This document shows positions 48,164-56,955 of a stretch of 64,000 nt of DNA, piece by piece. The stretch's first letter is position 1; each line of letters opens with the position of its first letter. The notes below the pieces were generated by a model that had not been told where the DNA came from, made no database searches, and saw only the letters and a program-made list of their open reading frames with translations. The stretch is from PALSA-612 sp963773055. Lineage in GTDB: Bacteria; Actinomycetota; Thermoleophilia; Gaiellales; Gaiellaceae. The stretch is from contig CAVYZL010000006.1 of the NCBI GenBank assembly GCA_963773055.1, forward strand, positions 372,001-436,000, given 5' to 3'. Made by a program: the position numbers and the translations under genes.

Positions 48164-51100
48164 GTGATCTCATGCCCGAGCTGCGGCGCGGTGAACCCGG
48201 AGACCAACCGGTTCTGTGGCGATTGCGGCAACGGCCTCGCCGCCGCCTGCGCGAACTGCGGGACGGAGAACCCGCCGGGCAAGAACTTTTGCGGCAACTG
48301 CGGGTCGCCGCTCGGCGCGTCGGCGCCTCCCGGTAGCGCAGTCGAGCCAGGCACGGGCTCGCAGCTCGCGCCTGCGGCCGCCGAACGCCGGCTCGTATCC
48401 GTGCTCTTCGCGGATCTCGTCGGGTTCACCACGCTCTCCGAGTCTCGGGACTCGGAGGAGGTGCGCGACCTGCTTTCACGCTACTTCGAGGACTGCCGCC
48501 GTCTCGTCGCACGCTACGGCGGCACGGTCGAGAAGTTCATCGGCGACGCGGTCATGGCCGTGTGGGGTTGGCCGGTCGCGCAGGAGGACGACGCGGAGCG
48601 CGCCGTCCGCGCGGCCCTCGACCTCGTCCAGGCGGTCGGCGAGCTCGGCGCCGAGATCGGCGCGGACCTGAAGGCGCGCGCCGGGGTGCTCACTGGCGAG
48701 GCGGCCGTCATGCCCGGCGGGGTCGAGGAGGGCGCAGTCGCCGGCGATCTCGTTAACACCGCCTCGCGCGTCCAATCGGTCGCCGAGCCCGGGATGGTGT
48801 TCGTCGGCGAGTCGACGAAACGCGCGACGGAAGCGGCGATCGCCTACGAGGATGCCGGCGTCCACGAGCTCAAGGGCAAGGCCGAGTCGCTGGCGCTCTT
48901 CCGCGCGCTTCGCGTGATCGCCGGCCGAAAGGGGGCGATGCGGTCGCTCGGCCTCGAGGCGCCGTTCGTCGGCCGTGACCGGGAGCTGCGGCTCGTGAAG
49001 GAGCTCTTCCACGGCTCAGCGGACGAGAAGAAGGCGCAGCTCGTCTCCGTCACGGGCATCGCCGGGATCGGCAAGTCCCGCATCTCGTGGGAGTTCGAGA
49101 AGTACATCGACGGTCTCGCGGAGAACGCGCAATGGCATCGCGGCCGCTGCCTCTCCTACGGCGACGGCGTGGCCTACTGGGCGCTCGCAGAGATGGTGCG
49201 GATGCGAGCCGACATCGCGGAGGACGAGGACCCCGGGTCCGCGCGCGAGAAGCTCCGCGCGACCCTCGAGCTCCACATCCACGACCTCGAGGAGCGGCGC
49301 TGGATCGAGCCGCGCCTTGCGCACCTGCTCGGACTCGAGGAGGGGCCGCCCGGAGACCAGGAGAACCTCTTCTCAGCCTGGCGCATTCTCTTCGAGCGGC
49401 TTGCCGAGCAGTATCCGACCATCCTGGTCTTCGAGGACATGCAGTGGGCGGACGCCGGCCTGCTCGACTTCCTCGAGTACCTCGTCGAATGGTCAAGAAG
49501 CCATCCGCTGTTCGTGCTCGTGCTGGCGAGACCGGAGCTCGCTGACAAGCGGCCGTCCTGGGGCGCGGGCAAGCGGAACTTCGCCTCGCTCTACCTCGAG
49601 CCGTTGTCCGGAGCTGCGATGACCGAACTGCTCGCGGGGCTCGTACCGGGCCTGCCGGACGACCTCCGTGACCGGATCCTCGATCGGGCCGAGGGCGTGC
49701 CTCTCTATGCGGTCGAGACGGTCCGCATGTTGCTCGACCGGGGCCTGCTCGTGCAGGAAGGAAACGTCTACCGGCCAACGGGATCCGTGGCGACGCTGGA
49801 CGTGCCGGAGACGCTCCACGCACTCATTGCGGCTAGGCTCGACAGCCTGACTCAGGACGAGCGCCGGCTTGTCCAGAACGGGGCGGTGCTCGGCAAGACG
49901 TTCACGAGGAACGGTCTCGAGGTCCTCACCGGCCTCTCGGCTGCAGAGCTCGAACCCCTGCTCACGAGCCTGCTCCGCAAAGAGGTGCTCTCGATCCAGG
50001 CCGACACGCGCTCGCCCGAGCGCGGCCAGTACGCATTCCTCCAGGACATCGTCAAGCATGTCGCCTACGAGACGATCTCGAAGAAGGAGCGCAAGGCAAA
50101 GCATCTCGCGGCTGCGGAGTTCCTCTCGAGTCTCCCTGGCGCAGAAGAGGACGAGATCGTCGATGTCATCGCCACGCACTACCTCGACGCGTATGCGGCC
50201 GCCCGCGAGGATCCGGATGCCGAGGAGATCCGCTCGACCGCCCGCGAGCTGCTCGTCCGCGCCGGCGACCGTGCAGCCTCCCTGGCGGCCAACCAGGAGG
50301 CGCAGCGCGCCTTCGAGCGGGCCCTAGAGCTGACCGCCGAGCCGCTGGTACAAGCAGAGCTGCAGGAACGGGCCGGCACAATGGCGCGGATCGGCGGTCG
50401 TGCGGACGAGGCAGCTGCGCACTACGAGCGGGCGATCGAGCTCTTCGAGGCGGCGGGAGCGACGCATCCGGCGGCCCGCTTGTCCGCGCTGCTGGCCGAG
50501 ATCATGTGGGACCGGGGACGCTTCGGACACACGTTGGAGCGCATGAACGCGTCGTTCGAGGTGCTCTCGCAGGAGGAGCCCGACGAGGATCTCGCAGCGC
50601 TCGCCGCCCAGCTCGGCCGCTTCCTCTTCTTCGCTGGCGAAGGGGATCTCGCGTTCGAGCGCATCGAGGTTGCGCTCGACCTCGCCGAAGCCCTCTTGCT
50701 GCCAGAGATCCTCTCCCAGGCACTGAACACGAAGGGGATGATTCTTGGCGGGCGCGAGCGTCTTCAGGAGGCCCTGGCTCTGCTCCGCTACGCGCTCGAT
50801 GTCGCGCTCGAGCATGACAAGCCCTCCGCCGCTCTGCGTGCCCACTTCAACCTCGCCGACGCCCTGATGCGGGCCGACCGCTACGAGGAAGCCGCGGACT
50901 CCGTTCGTGACGGTCTCGCCCTCGCGCGCCGGGTCGGAAACCGGTACTGGGAGTTGATGCTGCTCGGCCAGTCCTATCCGATGTTCGCTCTCGGTCGCTG
51001 GGACGAGGTGCTGGCGGTGTCGACCGAGCTGCCCGAGGAGCAGTGGACCGAGCTGCGCCAGGCTTTCGGCATCCTCGTGTCTGTCGGCACTCTCGTCTAC

Positions 51101-51565
51101 GTCAATCGAGGCTCCTACGAGGAGGCGGGCAGGATCGTCGACGCCTTCGCGGAGCTCGAGAACTCCCCCGACATCCAGGAGCGAACGTCATTCGGTTGCG
51201 GAAAGTCGGGATTGCTGCTGGCCCGCGGGGAGGCCACGGACGCCCTGCGGATCGCCGAGGACGCGTTCCGGGCTCGAGACACGATGGGCGTCACGATCGA
51301 GTACGTGAAGGAAGCATTCGTGGTCGCGGTCGAGGCAGCGTTGGAGCTGAACGATCTCGCCAAGGCCGAGGAGCTCATCGGAGCCGTCGACAGCCTTCCG
51401 CCCGGACGGTATCCGCAGTTCCTGCGTGCGCAGTCGTCGCGGTTCAAGGCGCGGCTGGCGCGAGATCCAGCGGATGCGGAGCGTCACTTCAAGGGCGCGG
51501 CCGGTCTCTTCCGCGAGCTCGCCGTGCCCTTCTACCTTGCGGTGACGGAGCTCGAGCACGGCTGA
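48164..51565 (+). CDS. Zinc-ribbon / nucleotide cyclase / ATPase / TPR signalling protein (C-terminus frameshifted)
   Basis: An 1,133-residue multidomain regulator. Residues 4-46 hold two zinc ribbons (Cys 4, 7, 18, 21 and 29, 32, 43, 46). Residues 75-250 form a class III cyclase domain with metal Asp84 (LFADLVGFTTL) and Asp128 (KFIGDAVMAVWG). From about 270 comes an AAA/STAND ATPase (GIAGIGKSR; TILVFEDMQWADAGL), followed by TPR-like helices. The frame stops at TGA 51563-51565. Skipping one base (T51563) continues with EWLAGQGRVEEAEPLLVEAR and on to TAG at 51708-51710, the usual ending of this family, so about 48 residues are lost through a one-base insertion. Confidence 0.9.
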   Translation: MISCPSCGAVNPETNRFCGDCGNGLAAACANCGTENPPGKNFCGNCGSPLGASAPPGSAVEPGTGSQLAPAAAERRLVSVLFADLVGFTTLSESRDSEEVRDLLSRYFEDCRRLVARYGGTVEKFIGDAVMAVWGWPVAQEDDAERAVRAALDLVQAVGELGAEIGADLKARAGVLTGEAAVMPGGVEEGAVAGDLVNTASRVQSVAEPGMVFVGESTKRATEAAIAYEDAGVHELKGKAESLALFRALRVIAGRKGAMRSLGLEAPFVGRDRELRLVKELFHGSADEKKAQLVSVTGIAGIGKSRISWEFEKYIDGLAENAQWHRGRCLSYGDGVAYWALAEMVRMRADIAEDEDPGSAREKLRATLELHIHDLEERRWIEPRLAHLLGLEEGPPGDQENLFSAWRILFERLAEQYPTILVFEDMQWADAGLLDFLEYLVEWSRSHPLFVLVLARPELADKRPSWGAGKRNFASLYLEPLSGAAMTELLAGLVPGLPDDLRDRILDRAEGVPLYAVETVRMLLDRGLLVQEGNVYRPTGSVATLDVPETLHALIAARLDSLTQDERRLVQNGAVLGKTFTRNGLEVLTGLSAAELEPLLTSLLRKEVLSIQADTRSPERGQYAFLQDIVKHVAYETISKKERKAKHLAAAEFLSSLPGAEEDEIVDVIATHYLDAYAAAREDPDAEEIRSTARELLVRAGDRAASLAANQEAQRAFERALELTAEPLVQAELQERAGTMARIGGRADEAAAHYERAIELFEAAGATHPAARLSALLAEIMWDRGRFGHTLERMNASFEVLSQEEPDEDLAALAAQLGRFLFFAGEGDLAFERIEVALDLAEALLLPEILSQALNTKGMILGGRERLQEALALLRYALDVALEHDKPSAALRAHFNLADALMRADRYEEAADSVRDGLALARRVGNRYWELMLLGQSYPMFALGRWDEVLAVSTELPEEQWTELRQAFGILVSVGTLVYVNRGSYEEAGRIVDAFAELENSPDIQERTSFGCGKSGLLLARGEATDALRIAEDAFRARDTMGVTIEYVKEAFVVAVEAALELNDLAKAEELIGAVDSLPPGRYPQFLRAQSSRFKARLARDPADAERHFKGAAGLFRELAVPFYLAVTELEHG

Positions 51566-51710
51566 GTGGCTCGCCGGGCAGGGTCGCGTCGAGGAGGCGG
51601 AGCCACTGCTCGTCGAGGCTCGCGAGATCTTCGAGCGGCTCGAAGCAACGCCGTGGCTCGAGCGGCTTGCCGCGACGGGCATCGCACAGCCTGCCGAGGC
51701 GAGCGTCTAG
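51564..51710 (+). pseudogene. Out-of-frame C-terminal tail of the cyclase/ATPase protein
   Basis: Reads EWLAGQGRVEEAEPLLVEAR then EIFERLEATPWLERL in the +1 frame right after the TGA, completing the last TPR-like repeat. One deleted base in the preceding codon would restore an 1,181-residue protein. Confidence 0.8.
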
Positions 51711-51738
51711 CGGCACGCTTGTGACCGCATGAGCCTTG

Positions 51739-52386
51739 CTACTCGACGCGGTCGATCAGCGGCTCGGGCCGCTCGCCAAGGAACTCGACCCAGGCCGACT
51801 TGAGCCGGGGGTACTGCTTCTCCGCCTCGGCGAGGCGAAGGAAGCCCTCGATCGTCGCCTCGAGGCGCTTCTGCAGGCTCTCGTTCGCGAGGCGATCGCC
51901 GTCGAAGGCGTCATGGGCCTGCGCGAGCGAGAACATGTCCGGATAGATCCGCGCGCCGAGGTGCTCGAGCGGGACCCGCAGCGCCCAGAGCCCTCGGTTC
52001 CCTCCGACCATCGACGGCGACGCCGACAGCAGCAGGCCGTGCCGCTCGTGGAACGGCTGCGGCCGAGAGCGTGACACCCAGTCGATCGCGTTCTTCAGTA
52101 CGCCCGGCATCGACGCGTTGTATTCGGGCGAGACGATCAAGAACGCGTCTGTCTGCTCGATGCGCCGGCGGAGCTCTTCGGCGCCTGCTGGGAAGCCGAC
52201 GGCGTGCTCCTCGTCCGCGTCGTACGGCACGACGTCGAACTCGCGCATCGTGGCGAGCTCAGCGACATGGCCGCCAGTCTCGATGGTCGCCGCGGCGAGG
52301 CGCGCCAGACGCGTGTTCAGCGACTCCTCACGAAGAGACGCCGAGAGAACGAGCACGTGACACGAGTCGAAGGTCACATCGGCCAT
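51739..52386 (-). CDS. NADPH-dependent FMN reductase
   Basis: A 215-residue flavodoxin-fold oxidoreductase. Phosphate-binding loop: LVLSASLREESLNTRLARLA (residues 12-31). The flavin/NADPH region is FLIVSPEYNASMPGVLKNAI, containing the family motif SPEYNxSxPGxLKNAIDW. Members reduce FMN, quinones, azo dyes or chromate. The gene stands alone, converging on the cyclase/ATPase gene. The C-terminal extension after 175 (RLAEAEKQYPRLKSAWVEFL) is longer than the minimal family. Confidence 0.9.
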   Translation of the reverse strand: MADVTFDSCHVLVLSASLREESLNTRLARLAAATIETGGHVAELATMREFDVVPYDADEEHAVGFPAGAEELRRRIEQTDAFLIVSPEYNASMPGVLKNAIDWVSRSRPQPFHERHGLLLSASPSMVGGNRGLWALRVPLEHLGARIYPDMFSLAQAHDAFDGDRLANESLQKRLEATIEGFLRLAEAEKQYPRLKSAWVEFLGERPEPLIDRVE

Positions 52387-52721
52387 GATGACATTCGGCT
52401 CGAGAGGTCAAGATTCACTCGACTAGGCGATGCGCGCCGACTCGCGTTCGACCATACGTATGAGTGTGCGAGCGCCAAACGGTAGAGACGAAGAGGGATC
52501 CCGCTCCCTCAGAAGCCTCAAGCACCGCATGACCCATACGACCGCTCCGTCGGAGCGTGTCATGTCGTCCAGCCCCACGGGGTCGTGGCTCGAAGGGCTT
52601 CGGGGCTCGTTCGAGCCTGAGAGCACCGCGAAGCAGAAGCCGGCTCAGAAGCAGAAGGGCGGCCTGATCGCCGGTCGCCTGCGATCCGTCTGAGCTGAGA
52701 ACGCCAGCCGCGACGCGCGAA
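52387..52721. other. Intergenic stretch without a supported gene
   Basis: An 87-residue plus-strand frame here (52430-52693) is rich in Ser, Arg and Lys and matches no family. An inverted repeat around 52527-52563 (CATGAC ... GTCATG enclosing CGCTCC-GTC-GGAGCG) could form a hairpin. Nothing else is recognisable. Confidence 0.4.
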
Positions 52722-52734
52722 CTAAAGAATTCGC
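52722..52734 (+). promoter_or_regulatory. Conserved motif CTAAAGAATTCGC upstream of ECF sigma fragment
   Basis: The same 13-mer with one change (CTAAAGGATTCGC) lies at 53811-53823. In both places it is exactly 35 bases before the start codon of a sigma-like reading frame. A promoter element recognised by a related sigma factor is the simplest reading, but the two may also just be copies of one ancestral region. Confidence 0.45.
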
Positions 52735-52756
52735 GCATCCTCCGCGTCAGAGAGAC

Positions 52757-53128
52757 GTGATCGGACGTCGTGGAGCGAGTGTCGACGAGCTCGAGGCGTT
52801 GTACCGGCGAGGCTTCGACGTCTTCGCGCGCGTGGCGGCGAGCGTGACGGGAGACGCCGACCGGGCCCGCGACGCGGTGCAGGACGCGTTCGCGACGGCG
52901 CTGGGGAAGCGGCGTTCGTTCCGCGGCGACGGGCCGCTGGAAGCCTGGGTCTGGCGCATCGTGCTCAACGCGGCGCGGTCGGATCTTCGTCGCGCCGCGC
53001 AGCCCGCCGGCTATGCGGAGCCCGCCGCCAACGGGCACCCAGAAGAAGACGCCGAGCTTCGTGCCGCGCTCGCTCTCCTCCCGGAACGGGCGCGTCACAC
53101 GCGGACGGCGCGATCTACGGTGTGCTGA
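52757..53128 (+). pseudogene. Truncated ECF sigma factor (region 4 missing)
   Basis: The first 110 residues are a good ECF sigma region 2: LEALYRRGFDVFARVAASVT, DADRARDAVQDAFATALGKR, WVWRIVLNAARSDLRR, and the linker up to ALALLPERARH, where region 4 should begin. Instead the frame runs 10 residues into unrelated sequence and stops inside the PIN-toxin gene on the other strand. Loss of the -35 recognition domain should abolish normal sigma function. The break coincides with the vapBC pair, suggesting its insertion or a deletion removed the 3' half. Confidence 0.75.
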
Positions 53129-53516
53129 CGCTCAGCGGCGGAAGGTATGTCCTGTAGAGCCGCGCGTCGCGCGTCAGGAGCGTGAGCCCTTCGACCGCTG
53201 CGTGGGCGCCGATGTAGAAGTCGGGTAGCGGCGAGCGTCGCTTGCCGCCTGCGCGCCGGTAGCGCGCAAAGCACTTGCCTGCGAGAAAGCCCGCTGCCCA
53301 CGGAAGCGGAAGCCGGGTGAACTCGTCGTGCGGGAGCGCGAAGTCGAGCTCCTCGATGCGCTCGAAGCCGACGGACACCTCGGCATACACGATCGGGTTG
53401 ATCGCCAGCCGTCCTTCATCCGCCGCACGCTCGATCGCGGCACGGGAGCGCTCGGCCCAGACCGAGTCGTCGGTGAGGACGTCAAGCAGAACGTTCGAGT
53501 CGACGAGGGTGATCAC
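53115..53516 (-). CDS. vapC: VapC-type PIN-domain toxin
   Basis: A 133-residue PIN ribonuclease with the four acidic active-site residues: Asp6 (LVDSNVLLDVL), Glu46 (PIVYAEVSVGFE), Asp99 (SPLPDFYIGAHA) and Asp117 (LLTRDARLYRTYLP). VapC toxins cleave RNA, often tRNA or rRNA loops, when released from antitoxin. The ATG overlaps the stop of the antitoxin gene (ATGA), the standard vapBC order. The 3' end overlaps the truncated sigma gene on the opposite strand. Confidence 0.93.
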   Translation of the reverse strand: MITLVDSNVLLDVLTDDSVWAERSRAAIERAADEGRLAINPIVYAEVSVGFERIEELDFALPHDEFTRLPLPWAAGFLAGKCFARYRRAGGKRRSPLPDFYIGAHAAVEGLTLLTRDARLYRTYLPPLSVSTP

Positions 53517-53770
53517 CCGCGAGTCATGGCCATGATCTCGTCAGTCGTAAGCCCGGCCGTGGCGCGTCCGCGCATTCGCGCGACAATGGCGGCCCCGCGA
53601 CCGCCCTCCGGCGCCTTCCGGACCGTCACCACGTCGCCGTCGACACCGAACTCGACCGTCGAGCCCGGATGGATGCCGAGCCGGTCGCGGATCTCCTGAG
53701 GGATCGTGACCTGACCTTTGGTCGTGACCTTGCCGAACGTGGCTGTAAGAGACATATCGGTAATACTCAT
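53513..53770 (-). CDS. vapB: AbrB-type antitoxin of the VapBC pair
   Basis: An 85-residue protein with an N-terminal swapped-hairpin (AbrB/SpoVT) domain: KVTTKGQVTIPQEIRDRLGI, then GSTVEFGVDGDVVTVRKAPE, which binds operator DNA. The C-terminal tail (RATAGLTTDEIMAMTRG) should wrap the toxin. The ATG at 53768-53770 is chosen; a second ATG 15 bases downstream is equally possible, and a longer start would add 12 residues. Autorepression of the operon by the toxin-antitoxin complex is typical of the family. Confidence 0.9.
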   Translation of the reverse strand: MSITDMSLTATFGKVTTKGQVTIPQEIRDRLGIHPGSTVEFGVDGDVVTVRKAPEGGRGAAIVARMRGRATAGLTTDEIMAMTRG

Positions 53771-53810
53771 ACCTTCAGAGTAGTTCGCGTTCGCGAGGTC
53801 GCGCAAGGTG

Positions 53811-53823
53811 CTAAAGGATTCGC
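53811..53823 (+). promoter_or_regulatory. Conserved motif CTAAAGGATTCGC upstream of sigma/TolB chimera
   Basis: Second copy of the motif at 52722-52734, at the same 35-base distance from a start codon. Confidence 0.45.
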
Positions 53824-53845
53824 CGACAATGGCCCACTAGTAGGC

Positions 53846-54270
53846 ATGGGCGGTCTCGACTCCGACCTCGAAGACCTCTACCGGCGCCGGAACGCTGCGT
53901 TTCAGCGCATGCTCGCCTCCGTCACGGGCAACAGGCTCGTCAACTCGGAGATCTTCGTGATGAACGCCGACGGCAGCCGGCAACGGAACCTCACGCGCAA
54001 CCCGGCGCCCGACGGCGACCCGGTCTGGTCGCCCGACGGAAGAAAGATCCTCTTCGTCAGCAAGCGGGACGGGTACGGCGACGTGTACGTGAACGCGGAC
54101 GGCAGCAAGCAGCGAAACCTCCGTGACTCCGCGGCAGCTGCCGAACGTCAGCCGACGTCTTCGATGATCGCGACGAGCTCTACGTCATGAACGCGGACGG
54201 CAGCGGGCAGCGGAGGCTGACGCCGAAGAGCCCTGTGGATCGATGGGTGGCGTACGCCTGGTCGCCGTAG
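53846..54270 (+). pseudogene. Chimera of an ECF sigma N-terminus and TolB-like propeller fragments
   Basis: The ATG frame starts MGGLDSDLEDLYRRRNAAFQ, then RMLASVTGN, which is the beginning of an ECF sigma region 2 and similar to the fragment at 52757. After residue 28 it turns abruptly into WD40/PD40 repeats of the TolB type (SEIFVMNADGSRQRNLTRNP and DPVWSPDGRKILFVSKRDGY). A short deletion damages the second repeat, the frame stops at 54190, and a third repeat (DELYVMNADGSGQRRLTP) continues in another frame to TAG at 54268-54270. This is a fused and decayed remnant of at least two genes. Confidence 0.7.
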
Positions 54271-54340
54271 CGGCGACGCAGAGCCCAACCGTTCTCGCGT
54301 CACTTCTGGATACGATCGGCACGTCGTCCGTGAGGAGAGG

Positions 54341-54805
54341 ATGAGCGTCGAGCGCGACGGTGGCTGTGCGTGCGGTGAGGTGCGGTACCGGCTGGCGTCC
54401 GAGCCGATGTTCGTCCACTGCTGCCACTGCCTCAACTGCCAGCGGCAAACGGGGAGCGCGTTTGTCATCAACCTCCTGATCGAGGCCGACCGTGTCGAGC
54501 TGCTGGCGGGTGAGCCGCAGCCGATCGACGTTGCACGCGTGCGCGGCAAGCAGCGGATCTGGCGCTGCCCGACCTGCCAGGTAGCTGTCTACAGCAAGTA
54601 CACGAGCCCCAAGGTGCGCTTCGTCCGTGCCGGCACGCTCGACGATCCCACGAGCGTCGCGCCGGACGTCCACATCTTCACGCGATCGAAGCTGCCATGG
54701 GTCGTGCTGCCGGATGACGTCCCGGCCTTCAACGTCTACTACGACACGCAGAAGCTGTGGCCGGCCGAGAGCCTCGAACGGCTCGGCAGTGCGCTCGGGC
54801 GCTGA
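54341..54805 (+). CDS. GFA/CENP-V-type zinc-binding protein
   Basis: A 154-residue protein of the glutathione-dependent formaldehyde-activating (GFA) fold. The zinc-binding cysteines are in order: CACGEVRY (Cys9, Cys11), VHCCHCLNCQRQTGSAF (Cys27/28, 30, 33) and IWRCPTCQVAVYSKY (CxxC). GFA itself joins glutathione and formaldehyde, but most family members have no proven activity. It lies 27 bp before the VOC gene on the same strand; co-transcription is possible. Confidence 0.9.
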   Translation: MSVERDGGCACGEVRYRLASEPMFVHCCHCLNCQRQTGSAFVINLLIEADRVELLAGEPQPIDVARVRGKQRIWRCPTCQVAVYSKYTSPKVRFVRAGTLDDPTSVAPDVHIFTRSKLPWVVLPDDVPAFNVYYDTQKLWPAESLERLGSALGR

Positions 54806-54832
54806 GCGGGAGGCTCGTGTAGCGTCGCCGGC

Positions 54833-55330
54833 GTGGCGATGCCCGAACCGCTGTTCACGGAGACGTTGCAGATCTGCGTCGTCGTCCGTGACCTCGAGGC
54901 GTCCCTGAAGACCTACGTCGAGAACTACGGCATCGGCCCGTGGGAGATCTACGAGTTCAACACCGACACGGTCGAGGACCTCGAGAAGGAGGGGAAGCCC
55001 GCCGACATCGCCTTCCGGCTCGCGGTGACGATGGTCGGCAGCGTCCAGTGGGAGCTGATCCAGCCGCTCGACGACCGGTCGATCTACGCGGAGTTCCTCG
55101 CAGAGAAGGGCGAGGGTCTCCACCACGTCGCGGTCGGCAGCGCGGACTTCGCCGCGACGATCGACGCCGTTCAGGAGAAGGGTCGGCGCGTGCTCCAGAG
55201 GGGCTTCTACAAGGGCGCCTCGTTCGCCTATCTCTCGACCGACGAGGACCTGGGCGTGATCACGGAGATCTACGACTGGCCGCCGGATCTCCCGAAGCAG
55301 GAGCCGGACGCCGTGTATCCGCCGAGGTAA
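54833..55330 (+). CDS. VOC-superfamily (glyoxalase/methylmalonyl-CoA epimerase-like) protein
   Basis: A 165-residue protein of paired beta-alpha-beta-beta-beta modules. The first module begins LQICVVVRDLEASLKTYVEN; the second has GEGLHHVAVGSADFAATIDA and ends with LGVITEIYDWPPDLP. Likely metal ligands are the His in LHHVAV and the Glu in ITEIYD. The shape is closest to the methylmalonyl-CoA epimerase-like branch, but substrate is not predictable. GTG start. It converges on the AbgT gene with 17 bp between stops. Confidence 0.88.
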   Translation: MAMPEPLFTETLQICVVVRDLEASLKTYVENYGIGPWEIYEFNTDTVEDLEKEGKPADIAFRLAVTMVGSVQWELIQPLDDRSIYAEFLAEKGEGLHHVAVGSADFAATIDAVQEKGRRVLQRGFYKGASFAYLSTDEDLGVITEIYDWPPDLPKQEPDAVYPPR

Positions 55331-55347
55331 CTCAGGGGTAGCGGGCG

Positions 55348-56955
55348 TCAGAGCTTGACGGGCGCGCCGGGACCGAGCGGGATGCCGAACAGGTACCAGG
55401 CGACGAAGAACAGCGTCCAGAGCACCGAGAGGATGACCATGTACGGGAGCATGATCGCGACGACCGTGCCGATGCCCGCGTCCTTCTTGTAGCGCTGCGT
55501 GAAGATCACGATCAGCGGGAAGTACGCCATCAGCGGCGTGATCACGTTGGCCGGCGAGTCGCCGACGCGATAGGCCGCGAGCACCGTCTGCGGCGCGACG
55601 TCGAGCCGCTCGAAGAGCGGGATGAAGATCGGCGCTAGCAGCGCCCACTTTGCGATCGCCTGCGGGATGATCAGGTCGACGACGATCGTCAGCAGGACGA
55701 AGCCGAGCAGGAGCCAGACGGCGCCAATGTCCGCGCTCTCGAGCCAGTCGCCGAGCTTGACGGCCGCGACCTCGGGGATGTTCGAGAAATTGAAGTAGGC
55801 GATGAACTGCGCGATCAGCAGGAAGAGGAACAGGAGGCTCGCGAGGCCTGCCCACGATTTCTCGATCCAGGCGATCACGTCGTTCATGCCGCCCATCGTC
55901 CCGGCGCCGCGGCCGTACAGGTAGCCGGAGACGAAGAAGAAGAGAGTGATGATCACGATCAGGCTGTCCATGAACGGGGAGTCGCCGATCACCTGGTCCG
56001 TGATCGGGTCGCGGAGCGGAGCTCCGGGGATGGCGGTCAAGAGGGTGATCACGATCAGCACCGCTATCGCTCCGAGCCCGGCCCAGCGGAGGCCGCGAGA
56101 GTCCGCCTCGGGCGAGATCGCCTGCTCCTCCTCCACCGCCCAGCCCTCGCCCTGGTCGGCGGGATCCCATGTGCCCAGCCGCGGCTCGACGAGCCACGCG
56201 CTGATCAGCGTGAGCACGATGACGACGAAGATCGTCGAGCCGATGCCGAAGTAGAGGTTGGCCGCGAGGTCCAGGTTGCCCTCGCGTGAGACGTCGTTTG
56301 TGATCTCTGTGAGCACGCCGTCGAGTGGCGTGATCAGGAAGTTGACGCCGAAGCCGGCGGCGACGCCTGCGAACGCGGCTGCGATCCCGGCTAACGGGTT
56401 TCTGCCGACGGACTTGAAGGCCGCCGCACCCAGAGGGATCAGCACGAGGTATCCGGCGTCCGAGGCGATGCTCGAGATCACGCCGAGCAAGACGATGATG
56501 AACGTCAGCGTGCCCCGCGACGACACGCGCACGAGCTTGCGTATCAGGGAGGCTATGAGCCCGGCGGCCTCCGCCAGGCCGACGCCGATCATGACCACGA
56601 GCATGATCGTCATCGCGGAGAAGTTCCGGAAGTTGGAGACGAACGACGTGAAGAGATAGCGGACTCCTTCGCCGGTCAGGAGCCCCTTCACCTTCGCCGT
56701 CTCTGTCGTCACCTCGTACGCCTCGGGCGGCACGGGCTCGGTCGGGCCGACGTCGGTCGGCTCGGACGAGCCGCCGTAGTACGTCTCCTCCGTCGGCACG
56801 GCCGGCGGCTTCACGACCTCGAACGTCGCCGACCAGTTGGCCCAGTACAGGGCCTGCGAGAGCACGATCACCGCGCCGCAGAGGACGAGGAACAGGATCG
56901 CCGGGTGCGGCATCTTGTTCCCGAGCCGCTCGATGCCGTCGAGGAGGCGCTTCAC
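55348..56955 (-). CDS. AbgT-family transporter
   Basis: A 535-residue membrane protein of the AbgT family, which contains E. coli p-aminobenzoyl-glutamate importer AbgT and drug exporters such as MtrF. It starts LDGIERLGNKMPHPAILFLV, has 11-13 membrane helices and carries family regions GVGLAEAAGLIASLIRKLV, DAGYLVLIPLGAAAFKSVGR and AYRVGDSPANVITPLMAYFP. The ATG overlaps the stop of the upstream M20 peptidase gene (ATGA). That pairing repeats the abg logic: a transporter with a peptidase that processes its substrate. Confidence 0.93.
   Translation of the reverse strand: MKRLLDGIERLGNKMPHPAILFLVLCGAVIVLSQALYWANWSATFEVVKPPAVPTEETYYGGSSEPTDVGPTEPVPPEAYEVTTETAKVKGLLTGEGVRYLFTSFVSNFRNFSAMTIMLVVMIGVGLAEAAGLIASLIRKLVRVSSRGTLTFIIVLLGVISSIASDAGYLVLIPLGAAAFKSVGRNPLAGIAAAFAGVAAGFGVNFLITPLDGVLTEITNDVSREGNLDLAANLYFGIGSTIFVVIVLTLISAWLVEPRLGTWDPADQGEGWAVEEEQAISPEADSRGLRWAGLGAIAVLIVITLLTAIPGAPLRDPITDQVIGDSPFMDSLIVIITLFFFVSGYLYGRGAGTMGGMNDVIAWIEKSWAGLASLLFLFLLIAQFIAYFNFSNIPEVAAVKLGDWLESADIGAVWLLLGFVLLTIVVDLIIPQAIAKWALLAPIFIPLFERLDVAPQTVLAAYRVGDSPANVITPLMAYFPLIVIFTQRYKKDAGIGTVVAIMLPYMVILSVLWTLFFVAWYLFGIPLGPGAPVKL

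Noticed and set aside
52430..52693. 87-residue plus-strand frame between the FMN reductase and the sigma fragment
   Set aside because: Ser/Arg/Lys-rich, no ribosome site, no family; a hairpin sequence accounts for part of it.
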